Shown here one piece after another: positions 16,650-25,565 of a stretch of 64,000 nucleotides of DNA. The stretch lies in NCBI GenBank assembly GCA_965531145.1, contig CBESOE010000005.1, positions 1-64,000 on the forward strand. Direction: 5' to 3'. The stretch comes from JAQAZP01 sp965531145. Lineage in GTDB: Bacteria; Acidobacteriota; JAQAZP01. Position numbers and translations under genes: made by a program. Every line of letters begins with the position of its first letter. The stretch's first letter is position 1. Under the pieces are notes generated by a model, which was given only the letters and a program-made list of their open reading frames with translations, was not told where the DNA came from and did not search any database.

Positions 16650-18545
16650 ATGAGTCGAAAAATGCTGATCGCCTTCGCGGCACTGGCGTTTCTCTTCAGT
16701 GCCAGCGCAGTGGCGGAAACAGTCGTGCCGGGCGGGGACGTTTTCGGCACCTGGGATGAGTTCGGTTCACCATATCTGATCAAGGAGGAGATAACCGTGC
16801 CGGCGGGTCAGACCCTGACCATCGAACCCGGAGTGGTGGTGGACGTTCGCGGGCACTTCAAGATGATCGTACACGGCTGTCTGGAGGCCGTGGGAACAGA
16901 GAGGCAAAGGATTCTTTTCACAGCGGCGAACAGCACTGAGGGCTGGCACGGCATCCGCTTCATCGACGCCCCGGAGGCCGGTTGCCTCGAGTGGTGCATC
17001 ATCGAACACGGGCGAGCAAAGGGAACCGATATCAATGATCCGGAAGGTTGGGGCGGAGGTATCTTCTGCAGCGGCTCCAGCCCGGCCATCACCGACTGCA
17101 TTATTCGGAAGTGCTCCGCCATCGGGTCAGGCGGCGGAATCTTCTGCCATCAATCCAAATCGGAGATCACGCGCTGCAATTTCACCGGAAACTATGCCTC
17201 GATCCTGGGTGGTGGTGTGGCTGTCTACCTGTCCGACGTTGCGATTCGGCAAAGCGGCATCACCAACAACAGCAGCGATATGTGGGGGGGAGCGATCTAC
17301 ACCCAGGATTCTGACACCGAGATCGAAGACTGCGCCATTCTCCGGAATCAGGCCGACCAGTTGGGAGGAGGGATCAACGCCAACAACTGGCCCAAATACC
17401 AGGAGAAACTGCTGACCGTACGGGGCTGCACGATCACCGGAAACAGTTCGGGGATGTGGGGCGGCGGGATCTCCGGTGACACTCTCACTATGGTCATCGA
17501 GGACAACGTTATCTCGGGGAACCGGGCTCCGGGCAGGTATGGCGGTGGAATATACGTCAACAACAGCGCCGGAACCATTGAAAACAACATCATCTCGGGG
17601 AACACAGCGCTTGCCGGCGGGGGCATCAGCATGGCCACCAACTGCTCCGTCGATCTGATCAACAACCGCATAACCGGTAACTCGGCTACGGAAGATGGCG
17701 GGGGTATCCGGTGTACCATCGGAAGCACCATACTGCTCAGAAACATGACCATTGCCGACAACGTCGCGGCAAGGGGGGGAGGGATCTTCGCTCGCAACAG
17801 ATGCACTGTGCGTTCGATAAACACGATTCTCTGGGGCAACAAGTCACACACCGGAGAGGCGGTCTGGATCGGCGGCTCCATTGGAACGCCTTCCACCCTG
17901 AGCATCAGCCACTGCGATGTGCAACCGGGTGACTCTTCGCTCTACGTGGCCCTGGGCAGTGCGCTGGAGTGGGGCGACGGCATGGTCGCCAAGGATCCAA
18001 TGTTCATCGACCCGGCCAACGGCGATTACAACCTCTGCCAGGACCCCTGCCAGCCGGGGGTCAAGAACCCCTGTGTCAACACCGGTCACCCGCTCAGCCC
18101 GGTGATCCCGGGGTCCACCCGCAGTGATTGCTGCTGTGACGTGGGGCTGGTGGACATGGGCTACCACTCCCCGGTCCCGAACTCGGTGGCCACCAATATC
18201 TGGATCGAGCCCGATTCGGGAGTTCTGCCCTTCACCACCCGGGTCAGCGCCACCATGCGCAATGCACTGGGGGTCCAGCGCACCGTTGTCGGCCAGATCG
18301 CGATGACCCTGGCCAACGGCGTGTGCTATCACAACCTGCGCCCCGGCGTGGTCGACCTGGGCCCCCACGAGAGCCACGTGCTCAACTGGAACCAGGACCT
18401 GCCGGCCCAGGAGAGATACCTGGGGATCAACACCTTCGAGCTCTCTGCCGTGGACGTCACCCCGGCGCCGTTCAACCAGTCACCCTATCCCATGTCCGGC
18501 GACACAGATAAGGACACGGCCACAGTTACCGGCACAAGCCAGTAG
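16650..18545 (+). CDS. Secreted right-handed parallel beta-helix protein with module-B tail
   Basis: 631 residues from the ATG at 16650 behind CCGGAGGAAAAGAG. Signal peptide at 1-22. The N-terminal stretch with VPAGQTLTIEPGVVV (about 50-65) is the cap found on Right-handed beta-helix/polymorphic-outer-membrane proteins. It is followed by about 14 coils with repeated GGGI and NNxISGN ladders (about 120-430). Then comes a Cys-rich linker ending in SDCCCDVGLVDMGYH, and a module B with DVTPAPFNQSPYP forms the last 116 residues. Family knowledge: such helices bind or cleave polysaccharide; no pectate-lyase catalytic set was recognised, so adhesion or glycan binding is equally likely. It is transcribed divergently from the esterase that bears the same tail. 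Confidence 0.8.
   Translation: MSRKMLIAFAALAFLFSASAVAETVVPGGDVFGTWDEFGSPYLIKEEITVPAGQTLTIEPGVVVDVRGHFKMIVHGCLEAVGTERQRILFTAANSTEGWHGIRFIDAPEAGCLEWCIIEHGRAKGTDINDPEGWGGGIFCSGSSPAITDCIIRKCSAIGSGGGIFCHQSKSEITRCNFTGNYASILGGGVAVYLSDVAIRQSGITNNSSDMWGGAIYTQDSDTEIEDCAILRNQADQLGGGINANNWPKYQEKLLTVRGCTITGNSSGMWGGGISGDTLTMVIEDNVISGNRAPGRYGGGIYVNNSAGTIENNIISGNTALAGGGISMATNCSVDLINNRITGNSATEDGGGIRCTIGSTILLRNMTIADNVAARGGGIFARNRCTVRSINTILWGNKSHTGEAVWIGGSIGTPSTLSISHCDVQPGDSSLYVALGSALEWGDGMVAKDPMFIDPANGDYNLCQDPCQPGVKNPCVNTGHPLSPVIPGSTRSDCCCDVGLVDMGYHSPVPNSVATNIWIEPDSGVLPFTTRVSATMRNALGVQRTVVGQIAMTLANGVCYHNLRPGVVDLGPHESHVLNWNQDLPAQERYLGINTFELSAVDVTPAPFNQSPYPMSGDTDKDTATVTGTSQ
18195..18545 (+). repeat. Module B, C-terminus of the beta-helix protein
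   Basis: 116 residues starting NIWIEPDSGVLPF, with NLRPG, NWNQDLPA and DVTPAPFNQSP in the same order and spacing as in the esterase copies. Confidence 0.7.
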
Positions 18546-18555
18546 GATGAGCGGT

Positions 18556-18595
18556 ACCCGCAGGGGGCGTATTAGCTCCCCCTGCGGGGTAATTT
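18556..18595 (+). terminator. Terminator after the beta-helix gene
   Basis: A near-perfect stem (ACCCGCAGGGGG / CCCCCTGCGGGGT) with a short loop begins 10 bases after the stop codon and is followed by AATTTCTCT. It also separates this gene from the convergent gene ending at 18642. Confidence 0.7.
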
Positions 18596-18641
18596 CTCTA
18601 TGGAATCGTTGGAAAAGGTACCGCCCCAGCATCACGGTCCA

Positions 18642-19439
18642 TCAATTGTTCCGTCGCAGCCAGCGCCAGGAACCACCGATACCGGTGAAGAACTCGCTGC
18701 CCTCACCGGTGACCTGGTAGCCGGCACGCCAATCCAATTGGAAGTTGTCGGTGGTGAGCCAGGTGAGACCACCGTTCACATATCCCGGATCATTGCTCCC
18801 GGCTTCGGTATAAACAAACTGATAGTACTCGATGTAACAGCCGACACTGTCGGTGAGGCCATATCCCAGAGCGAGGCTGCCCGATAGTTCACCAATGCCC
18901 TCGCCTTGCTGACTGATCCAGGCGTAACCGATATTGGTTGAAAGGCCCGCTCTGCCGTTGAGATCCCAGGCCAGGGCCAGCCTCGCTCCGGGTTCCAGGT
19001 GCTTCTCGCCGATCTGGTCACTGCCCGTGGGAATGCCGGTGCCCACCAGCAGAGCCATGCCCGGCCGCGGGCTGCCCGGCTCGTCCGGGGCCTCCAACAG
19101 CATGAATTTGGCTCCGAGAAATACGTTTTCCAATCCGTCATTGCTTTGACCCGGATCGTCCTGCCAGGCCCAGGAGTTGAGTCCCAGCCGCAGCTCGGCA
19201 CGACCGCCGAGGGCAGCCCGGAGCAGCAACTCACCCAGAGAATGGCTCTCCACATCGCCATCCTTGCCATAGGTATAGCCGAACTCCAATTGAATCCCCC
19301 CCCGGGGAACCGTCTCGGCGCTCTCGGTAAAATCGGGCCGGTCGGTGACCAGCGGCGGCACTTCATCCGCTCCGGCACAGGGGGCGAACAGCACACAAAA
19401 AACCAGGGCCAGCAAACGGATGGTCGACGGGTTCATCAT
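18642..19439 (-). CDS. Outer-membrane transporter-like barrel (MetA/phenol-degradation type)
   Basis: 265 residues from the ATG at 19439, behind CTGGAGAAT. Signal peptide, then the family hallmark PLVTDRPDFTESAETVPRGG directly after the cleavage region (about 25-45) and barrel strands including QLEFGYTYGKDG and GLSTNIGYAWIS. The C-terminus WRWLRRNN is atypical for lacking a terminal aromatic residue. It lies alone between a terminator and the divergent acyl-CoA synthetase gene. Family members are thought to move hydrophobic substrates; no substrate is evident here. Confidence 0.75.
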   Translation of the reverse strand: MMNPSTIRLLALVFCVLFAPCAGADEVPPLVTDRPDFTESAETVPRGGIQLEFGYTYGKDGDVESHSLGELLLRAALGGRAELRLGLNSWAWQDDPGQSNDGLENVFLGAKFMLLEAPDEPGSPRPGMALLVGTGIPTGSDQIGEKHLEPGARLALAWDLNGRAGLSTNIGYAWISQQGEGIGELSGSLALGYGLTDSVGCYIEYYQFVYTEAGSNDPGYVNGGLTWLTTDNFQLDWRAGYQVTGEGSEFFTGIGGSWRWLRRNN

Positions 19440-19556
19440 ATTCTCCAGGGACAAGAACCGATTCAAGGGAGCCCGGCACTTTTGGATCACCGGAACGATC
19501 TTCCAAGGGTGTATCGAAAATCGCCACCCCTGTCAATTGTTCGGGCAGAGGCCCAT

Positions 19557-19585
19557 TTGCCAAACCCAGTTCCAGACTATATTAT
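19557..19585 (+). promoter_or_regulatory. Sigma-70-like promoter for the acyl-CoA/ACP synthetase
   Basis: TTGCCA (19557-19562), a 17-base spacer and TATTAT (19580-19585). The predicted start lies about 80 bases before the ATG at 19675. Confidence 0.5.
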
Positions 19586-19674
19586 TTCTATCACTTCCGT
19601 GGCGGATTGCTCCGGCGGCCCCCACAACCCCGACGCCGGAACCAGGTGCAAACGAATAGCGAAAGGACCCTCCG

Positions 19675-21201
19675 ATGCTGCTTCATCACCGTTTCGTGTA
19701 TTCAGCAAAGAAGCAGGGGAAAAATCCCGCTTTCATCGACCGGTCGGCGGGCAAGACCATCTCCTGGTCCCGGGCCCTGCTCGCATCCCTGATCCTGGCC
19801 AAAAAGTTTCGCCGCTACAGCGAAGGGTTCATCGGCATCATGGTCCCCACCTCGGCCGGCTGCGGGCTGGCGATCCTCGGTGCGCTGATAAGCGGACGCA
19901 CACCGGTGATGATCAACTATTCCACCGGCGCCGAGGCCAACGCCAGATTCGCCCAGCGGAAGTGCGGGTTCCGCACCATCATCACCTCGAAAAAGCTGCT
20001 GGAAAAGATCAACTGCCCCCACATCAAGGGAATGATCTACCTCGAAGAAATCATGGACAGCCTGACCTCCTGGGACAAGGTGCGTGCGGCACTGATCTCA
20101 AAGCTGCCCGCGGGCCTGATCACCCGCCGGTTTACCGCAAAGGGTGAGCCGGATGACAACCTCGTGATCCTCTTCACCAGCGGCAGTGAAAAGGAACCCA
20201 AGGCGGTGCAGTTGACCCATCGCAATATCTCGTTCGACATCGAGAGCTTTTGCAAGGTGTTCCAGATCTCGGAAGGTGACAGGATGATGGCCAACCTGCC
20301 CCTCTTTCATGTATTCGGGCTGACGGTCAACTTCTGGACCCCGATCTACCACGGGATAACCATGGTCACCTACGCCAATCCCACCGAATACCAGACCGTG
20401 GCCCAGATCATCCGTGACGACAAGCCCACCATCCTGGTCAGCACGCCGAGTTTCTTCCAGGGGTATCTCCGCCGGTCCAAAACCGGTGACTTCGAATCGC
20501 TGCGGGTGGTGGTCAGCGGCGCCGACAAATGCCCCGACGCCCTGCGCCAGGGGTATCTGAACAAGCACGGGGTCACCCTTTTCGAGGGGTACGGGGCCAC
20601 CGAAACATCCCCGGTGATCTCCGTCAACTACCCCGGTTTCAACCGGCCGGGCAGCGTGGGCCGGCCCCTGCCCAACGTGGCCGTCTTTATCGAGAACTAC
20701 GAGACCGGCGAGAAGTGCGCCCCGGGAGAAGTGGGCCGGATCATGGTCCGCGGCGAGCTGGTGATGAAGGGCTACTTCGACGATCTCGAGGAAACCGCCA
20801 TGCGTATCCGCCACGGATGGTATGACACCGGCGACATGGGCTACATCGACGAGGGCGGGTTTCTCTGGCACTCGGGCCGGCTGAAGCGTTTTGTCAAGAT
20901 CGGCGGCGAGATGGTCTCCCTGGTCCAGGTAGAGGACCGCATCGAGAAGCTGCTACCCGACGACGTGGACTGCTGCGTGGTGGAAATCCCCGACGTGAAG
21001 AAGGGGGCGAAGATTATCGCCGTGGTCACCAAGGAAGTGGACGAAAAGGACCTTCGCGCCAGACTGTCCGAGGAACTGCCCAACATCGCCCTGCCCAGCC
21101 AGTACGTGGTGATGGAGAAGATGCCCGAGATGGGCAGCGGCAAGATCGATTTCCGCTCGGTGACCAACCAGGTCCATGACCAGTTGCTCGACGAAATGTG
21201 A
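19675..21201 (+). CDS. AMP-forming acyl-CoA/acyl-ACP synthetase, Aas-like
   Basis: 508 residues; the ATG at 19675 follows GAAAGGACC. All core motifs of the adenylate-forming superfamily are present: the P-loop LFTSGSEKEPKA (166-177), YGATETSPV (about 305-313), the hinge region YDTGDMGYID, then GRLKRFVKIGGEMVS and the C-terminal catalytic lysine in GSGKIDF. The LFTSGSEKEPKA form of the P-loop resembles the synthetase half of Aas (acyl-ACP synthetase), so a fatty-acid substrate is likely; it lacks the acyltransferase half of Aas. It activates a carboxylic acid with ATP to an acyl-thioester in the cytoplasm. It stands alone, with its own promoter and a convergent gene 13 bases downstream. Confidence 0.85.
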   Translation: MLLHHRFVYSAKKQGKNPAFIDRSAGKTISWSRALLASLILAKKFRRYSEGFIGIMVPTSAGCGLAILGALISGRTPVMINYSTGAEANARFAQRKCGFRTIITSKKLLEKINCPHIKGMIYLEEIMDSLTSWDKVRAALISKLPAGLITRRFTAKGEPDDNLVILFTSGSEKEPKAVQLTHRNISFDIESFCKVFQISEGDRMMANLPLFHVFGLTVNFWTPIYHGITMVTYANPTEYQTVAQIIRDDKPTILVSTPSFFQGYLRRSKTGDFESLRVVVSGADKCPDALRQGYLNKHGVTLFEGYGATETSPVISVNYPGFNRPGSVGRPLPNVAVFIENYETGEKCAPGEVGRIMVRGELVMKGYFDDLEETAMRIRHGWYDTGDMGYIDEGGFLWHSGRLKRFVKIGGEMVSLVQVEDRIEKLLPDDVDCCVVEIPDVKKGAKIIAVVTKEVDEKDLRARLSEELPNIALPSQYVVMEKMPEMGSGKIDFRSVTNQVHDQLLDEM

Positions 21202-21214
21202 GCGGATCACCTGT

Positions 21215-23950
21215 TCATTTCGGCGCCGCCTTGACCACCACCGTCCCCTTGTCCCGCAGCTCCCCGGCTGAAACGGACACCGTGTATTCACCCGCCGGCA
21301 CGAATTCGGTCTGGCCGAAGTCCCCCGCCTCGATGCGCGGGATCTGGTGCTTCCCGTCGGCCTGCAGATCCCAGACCACCCGGTTAAGCCCCGGATAGCC
21401 CGGACCGCTGAGCGTCCGCACCACCGTGCCGGTGGCATCGGTGATGGAGATGGAGACCGGGGTACCCAGGCTCTCGCGCAGCCAGTAGTTGATCGCGGTC
21501 CCCGGCGCCGGGTTACGGGCGCGGAAGATGGCGTGACCGGAACCATAGCTGCGCCGCAGGTAAAACCGCGGGGTGCCGGGCTGGATCTCCAGCAGGGCCA
21601 GCGGACGGTCCGTCACCCCGGCGGTCAGGCCGGCGAACATCGAGGAGTCGTCAAGCACGTAGACCCCCCGGCCGTGGGTGCCGATCACCAGGTCCTTCTC
21701 CCGGGGGTGCTGAACGATGTCGTGCACCGCCACCGGCGGCAGGCTCTCACCGTTCATCCGCACCCAGTTCCCGCCCCGGTCCAGGCTGACAAAGATGCTG
21801 AACTCGGTGCCGGCATAGAGCACCTCCGGATTCCAAAGGTCCTCGCGCACCACCCGCACCGGCTCGTCGCCGGGGAGGTTGGCGGTGATGTCGGTCCAGC
21901 TGCGGCCGGCGTCCCCGGTCATCAGCACCAGCGGCTTGAAGACATCGCTGCGGTGACCATCCACTGACAGGTAGGCGGTTTCTGGGTCGTGCGCCGAGGG
22001 GTGGATCCGGGAGATGTAGAGGCCGTCCACTTCGGCCGGGGTGACCTGTTGCCAGTTCTCCCCGTCATCGACGGTAACGTGCACCAGCCCGTCGTCGGTG
22101 CCGGCCCAGAGCATGCCCTGGCGCAGCGGCGACTCGGCCAGCGCGGTCACCGTGCCGTAGGTTTCGGCCCCGGAACCGAGGGTCTCGGTCTTGCCCGGTT
22201 CGTCCCGGGAGAGATCACCGCTGATGGCGAAGACCAGGTCGCCTCTCCCGGTGAGTTTGAAGACCCGGTTGCCGCCGTGGTAGAGCACCGACGGGTCGTG
22301 AGGCGAGACAAAGAAGGGCGCGTCCCAGTTGAAACGCAGTCTTTCATCTCCTTCCTGGACCGCCGGACGGATCACCTTCACCACGTTGTTGTCCAGCCGG
22401 ATGCGGGCCAGGTTGCCGCCCTGGGAAGTGGAGTAGACCAGATTCGGGTCGGTGGGATCGAAATCGACGGTGAAGCCGTCACCGCCGCTGATCATTCTCC
22501 AGTCGGAGTTGAGGATCCCGTCAGCACTCTGGTCGAGGGTCAGAAAACCGGTCTCTGACGGGCCAAGCCAGGAGCCGTTGTCCTGCAGGCCGCCGGCGAT
22601 GCGGTAAGGATCGGACATGTCCACCGACACCCGGTAAAACTGGGCGGCGGCCACACTGTCATGGAGCCGCCAGGTCCGGGCCCGGTCATGGGAGACGTAG
22701 ATCCCGCCATCATTGCCCACCAGGATCTGCCTGGTGTCCACCGGATTGATCACGATGGCGTGGAAATCCACGTGCACGTTCTCGCTGCCCGATCGGCGAA
22801 AGGTCCTGCCGCCGTCGTCGGAGATGGCCAGGTCCCACCCGGGGAGGTAGACCCGCTGATCATCCTCCGGGTCCACGGCCACCCGCGAGAAATAGAAGGG
22901 GCGGAAACTGATGTCAGTGGTTCGCACCCAGGTTTCACCCCGGTCGTCGGTGCGAAACAGTCCGCCGCTGGGTGAGCGGTTATCCCACTGGGAGTGGCCC
23001 CGACCGCCGAAATCGCTCTCCACGTTGGCGTAGAGGATGCTGGTGTCGCCGGGAAAGAGGGTGAGACCGATGCGGCCGGTGGAAGGCGGCAGCCCGGAGG
23101 TCAGTTTCTTCCAGGTGCGTCCGGCATCGTCGGAACGGAAGATCCCCCCCTGCTCGCTGTTGCCCTTGAAGCTCCAGGCGGTGCGCTTGCGGACATAGAG
23201 GGCGGCATAGACGGTGTCCGGATTCGACGGGTCGAGAACCACGTCGCAGGCCCCGGTACGCTGATCCACTGTCAGTACCTGCTCCCAGGTCTCGCCGCCG
23301 TCTCCGGTTTTGAACAGTCCCCGCTCAGGGTTCTCACCCCAGAGGTGCCCCAGGGCCGCCACGTAGCAGACATCTGGGTTGCGGGGGTCCACGGCAATGC
23401 TGGGGATGTCGTGGGTCTCGGTCAGACCCACGTGTTCGAAGCTGGCCCCGGCGTCGGTGGAGCGGTAGACCCCGCCACCCCAGGAGGAGCTGTTGCGGCC
23501 GTTGCCCTCGCCGGTGCCGACCCAGACGATCTTCCCCTTGCCACGATCCTCGCTCGCTTCGGCTTCTCCGTCGCCGGCGTTATCCTCATCCTCTGCCGCC
23601 CAGCCCGGCCAGTCGGCCGGGGCATCGGCCACGGCCAGGGCCCCGATGGAGAGTACCGGATAGTCGTCGAAAACCGGCGAGAAGGTGGTGCCCAGGTTGT
23701 CGGTGAAAAAAACACCCCCAGTGGCGTAGCCGACATAAAAACTGGTCCGGCTGCCCGGCACCAGGGCGATGGCCGACACCCGGCCGCCCATGTTCGCCGG
23801 CCCCACATTGCGCCAGGAGATGCGCTGCAGGTCGGCCTCGTTGAGAACCCGAGCGGATTCCGATGATTCGGCAGCAAAAACCGCGGCCGGCACCAGAACC
23901 GCAAGCAGAACGATGAAGACCACCGGTCGAACGAGATAGTGGTGAGACAT
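21215..23950 (-). CDS. Secreted VPS10/BNR-repeat beta-propeller protein
   Basis: 911 residues from the ATG at 23950, which has GAGGAGAAG upstream; an ATG at 23965 is less well placed. Signal peptide at about 1-27. Many Asp-box/BNR blades occupy about 45-760 (YRSTDAGASFEHVG, FKTGDGGETWEQV, FRSDDAGRTWKKL, MTGDAGRSWTDI). A Fibronectin/FlgD-like C-terminal domain with VVWDLQADGKHQIP (about 800-911) closes it. It is annotated in many genomes as a glycosyl hydrolase, but no catalytic residues are established for this group. Its N-terminal half is clearly paralogous to the protein at 55733-59002, which carries cassette A instead of the FlgD-like end. An acidic insert (EDEDNAGDGEAEASEDRGKG) interrupts the second blade. 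Confidence 0.8.
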   Translation of the reverse strand: MSHHYLVRPVVFIVLLAVLVPAAVFAAESSESARVLNEADLQRISWRNVGPANMGGRVSAIALVPGSRTSFYVGYATGGVFFTDNLGTTFSPVFDDYPVLSIGALAVADAPADWPGWAAEDEDNAGDGEAEASEDRGKGKIVWVGTGEGNGRNSSSWGGGVYRSTDAGASFEHVGLTETHDIPSIAVDPRNPDVCYVAALGHLWGENPERGLFKTGDGGETWEQVLTVDQRTGACDVVLDPSNPDTVYAALYVRKRTAWSFKGNSEQGGIFRSDDAGRTWKKLTSGLPPSTGRIGLTLFPGDTSILYANVESDFGGRGHSQWDNRSPSGGLFRTDDRGETWVRTTDISFRPFYFSRVAVDPEDDQRVYLPGWDLAISDDGGRTFRRSGSENVHVDFHAIVINPVDTRQILVGNDGGIYVSHDRARTWRLHDSVAAAQFYRVSVDMSDPYRIAGGLQDNGSWLGPSETGFLTLDQSADGILNSDWRMISGGDGFTVDFDPTDPNLVYSTSQGGNLARIRLDNNVVKVIRPAVQEGDERLRFNWDAPFFVSPHDPSVLYHGGNRVFKLTGRGDLVFAISGDLSRDEPGKTETLGSGAETYGTVTALAESPLRQGMLWAGTDDGLVHVTVDDGENWQQVTPAEVDGLYISRIHPSAHDPETAYLSVDGHRSDVFKPLVLMTGDAGRSWTDITANLPGDEPVRVVREDLWNPEVLYAGTEFSIFVSLDRGGNWVRMNGESLPPVAVHDIVQHPREKDLVIGTHGRGVYVLDDSSMFAGLTAGVTDRPLALLEIQPGTPRFYLRRSYGSGHAIFRARNPAPGTAINYWLRESLGTPVSISITDATGTVVRTLSGPGYPGLNRVVWDLQADGKHQIPRIEAGDFGQTEFVPAGEYTVSVSAGELRDKGTVVVKAAPK

Positions 23951-24100
23951 GGGACTTCTCCTCATACCGCGGGCCGCGGGAAAACCGATTCAGAATTCTG
24001 GCTGGAAATATTTTCCATACTTTAGCATATCAACAGGTTAGGTGACAGGCGGCCGGTGGCTTTTCCCAGGATAAAACGGCTTGCTTTTCCAACATTATTA

Positions 24101-24123
24101 TAATAGACTTAATTGGTCTATTA
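24101..24123. promoter_or_regulatory. Operator-like dyad upstream of sodA
   Basis: TAATAGAC and GTCTATTA form perfect 8-bp arms around a 7-base centre, starting inside a TATAAT-like box (24099-24104) and about 110 bases before the sodA start. The size and AT-rich arms suit a dimeric repressor, for example of the Rrf2/IscR type; the regulator's identity is a guess. Confidence 0.4.
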
Positions 24124-24233
24124 TCGATGCCGACACCGATCGGCCAGCCAATCGTCGAATCGCCCCTTTGGTGGGGCCGATGAGGGAACACAAAGCGCCA
24201 CGCGCTTTTGCCATAATCAGGGAGAATCAACAA

Positions 24234-24839
24234 ATGGCACACGAAGTACCGAGCCTTGAGTACGCATACGACGCCCTGGAACCGCACATCGATGCGCGGA
24301 CCATGGAGATCCACCACACCAAACATCACGCGGCCTACGTGGCCAAGCTCAACGCTGCCCTGGAGTCGGCCGCCGACCTGCAGGACAAGTCGGTGGAAGA
24401 CCTGCTGCGCGGCATCGACAGCGTGCCGGAGTCGATCCGTCAGGCAGTGATCAACCATGGCGGCGGCCACGCCAACCACAGCCTTTTCTGGCAGATCATC
24501 GGACCGGGCAAGGGGGGCATGCCCAGCGGCCCGGTGGCCGAGGCCATCGACCGTGACCTGGGTGGCTTCGAGAAGTTCAAAGCCGCCTTTAACGCTGCCG
24601 CCGCCAACCAGTTCGGCAGCGGCTGGGCCTGGCTGGTGGCCGACGCCAGCGGCACGCTGCGGGTCTATGGCACCGCGAACCAGGATTCGCCGCTGATGAA
24701 GGGGCACACCCCGCTGATGGGCCTCGACGTCTGGGAGCACGCCTACTACCTCAACTATCAGAACCGCCGGCCCGACTATATCGACGCCTGGTGGAACGTG
24801 GTCAACTGGGACAAGGTCAACGAGGTCTATGGAAAATGA
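24234..24839 (+). CDS. sodA: Superoxide dismutase, Mn type
   Basis: 201 residues starting at 24234 behind AGGGAGA. It is a complete Fe/Mn-family SOD with metal ligands H27 (MEIHHTKHH), H82 (GGHANHSLFW), D165 and H169 (DVWEHAYY). The second-sphere glutamine lies in TANQDSP (Q150), the position that marks manganese enzymes, and GSGWAWL is present. It converts superoxide to peroxide and oxygen in the cytoplasm; no signal peptide. The stop codon overlaps the next start by 4 bases (ATGA), so the rhodanese-like gene is translationally coupled. The dyad at 24101-24123 suggests regulated, probably redox-responsive, expression. Confidence 0.95.
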   Translation: MAHEVPSLEYAYDALEPHIDARTMEIHHTKHHAAYVAKLNAALESAADLQDKSVEDLLRGIDSVPESIRQAVINHGGGHANHSLFWQIIGPGKGGMPSGPVAEAIDRDLGGFEKFKAAFNAAAANQFGSGWAWLVADASGTLRVYGTANQDSPLMKGHTPLMGLDVWEHAYYLNYQNRRPDYIDAWWNVVNWDKVNEVYGK

Positions 24840-25279
24840 ACACCATAACGACCGAGCAGCTGCGTGAACGGATGAAAGACGGCCTGGCCGCGGTCTTTGA
24901 CGTGCGCGGTGACGTGGAATACGAAATGGGACATATTCCCGGAGCCAAAACCGCTCCGCTGGGGTCACTGGTCTTCCGCATCGCCCGGGTGATGAACCCC
25001 GATACGTTTGTCACCGTCTACTCTTCCGGCGGGGAGTGCACCCTGGCCGCCGAAGCGGTGGAGCGCCTGGAAAACCTCCGGATGACCAACGTCCACTGCT
25101 ATGAGGAAGGTCTGGAGGGGTGGCGGGCAGCCGGGCACGAGGTAGTGGAATCGGTGCAGGCCAAGCTCCAGACCCAGGGGCCGGTGATCGAGTGCCGGCC
25201 GGTGGTGGTCGATCGCGAAAACGCCTACGGGGGCGCATTCAAGGGAAAACCGGTGGACGGTGAAGCCGCAGGCGGCTGA
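24836..25279 (+). CDS. Rhodanese-like domain protein with Ser at the catalytic Cys position
   Basis: 147 residues, starting at the ATG overlapping the sodA stop. The rhodanese fold is plain: the substrate strand AVFDVRGDVEYEMGHIPGA (about 18-36) and the active-site strand/loop FVTVYSSGGECTLAAEAVERL (about 60-80). In active rhodaneses the residue after VY is the sulfur-carrying cysteine; here it is serine, and the only nearby Cys is shifted five residues downstream (GGEC). A normal sulfurtransferase mechanism is therefore doubtful. It may bind sulfur compounds, or the shifted Cys may serve. Translational coupling to sodA suggests a joint role in oxidative stress. A terminator follows. Confidence 0.8.
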   Translation: MNTITTEQLRERMKDGLAAVFDVRGDVEYEMGHIPGAKTAPLGSLVFRIARVMNPDTFVTVYSSGGECTLAAEAVERLENLRMTNVHCYEEGLEGWRAAGHEVVESVQAKLQTQGPVIECRPVVVDRENAYGGAFKGKPVDGEAAGG

Positions 25280-25316
25280 TCCCGTACCGCCTCAGACAGC
25301 AAAACAGATTCGATGT

Positions 25317-25352
25317 GCACCCCTGGGGGCTCCCCCAGGGGTGTGCCTTTTC
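25317..25352 (+). terminator. Rho-independent terminator of the sodA operon
   Basis: A 13-bp G+C-rich stem (GCACCCCTGGGGG) with a two-base loop is followed by CTTTTC, 38 bases past the stop codon. Confidence 0.8.
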
Positions 25353-25407
25353 ATACCGAATATCTTCGAAAAAAACCACTTCATCCCTCGATGATCCCAT
25401 CCCCATA

Positions 25408-25436
25408 TTGACTCGTAAGTGATTCTATAATATAAT
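25408..25436 (+). promoter_or_regulatory. Strong sigma-70-like promoter for the cytochrome genes
   Basis: TTGACT (25408-25413), a 17-base spacer and a perfect TATAAT (25431-25436). The predicted 5' leader before the GTG at 25566 is about 120 bases. Confidence 0.7.
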
Positions 25437-25565
25437 TTTATCTTCGTTGTCCGCTGAAGTGTCACGCCTGCAGCGCTGGTGGCCAAATCGTTCGCCAGGG
25501 TTGCTCGCGAAACAGCGCATCATATACTCTGCAAATTCCAAGTCATTATCGGGGAGGACGATCAC

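Noticed and set aside
21215..23950. Calling the BNR protein a sialidase or glycosyl hydrolase
   Set aside because: Asp-box repeats are present, but no sialidase arginine triad or other catalytic set was identified, so only a propeller protein is claimed.
24081..24104. TTGCTT plus TATAAT as the sodA promoter
   Set aside because: The spacing is only 12 bases. TTGCTT with TAGACT 17 bases further is possible but weak, so only the dyad was annotated.
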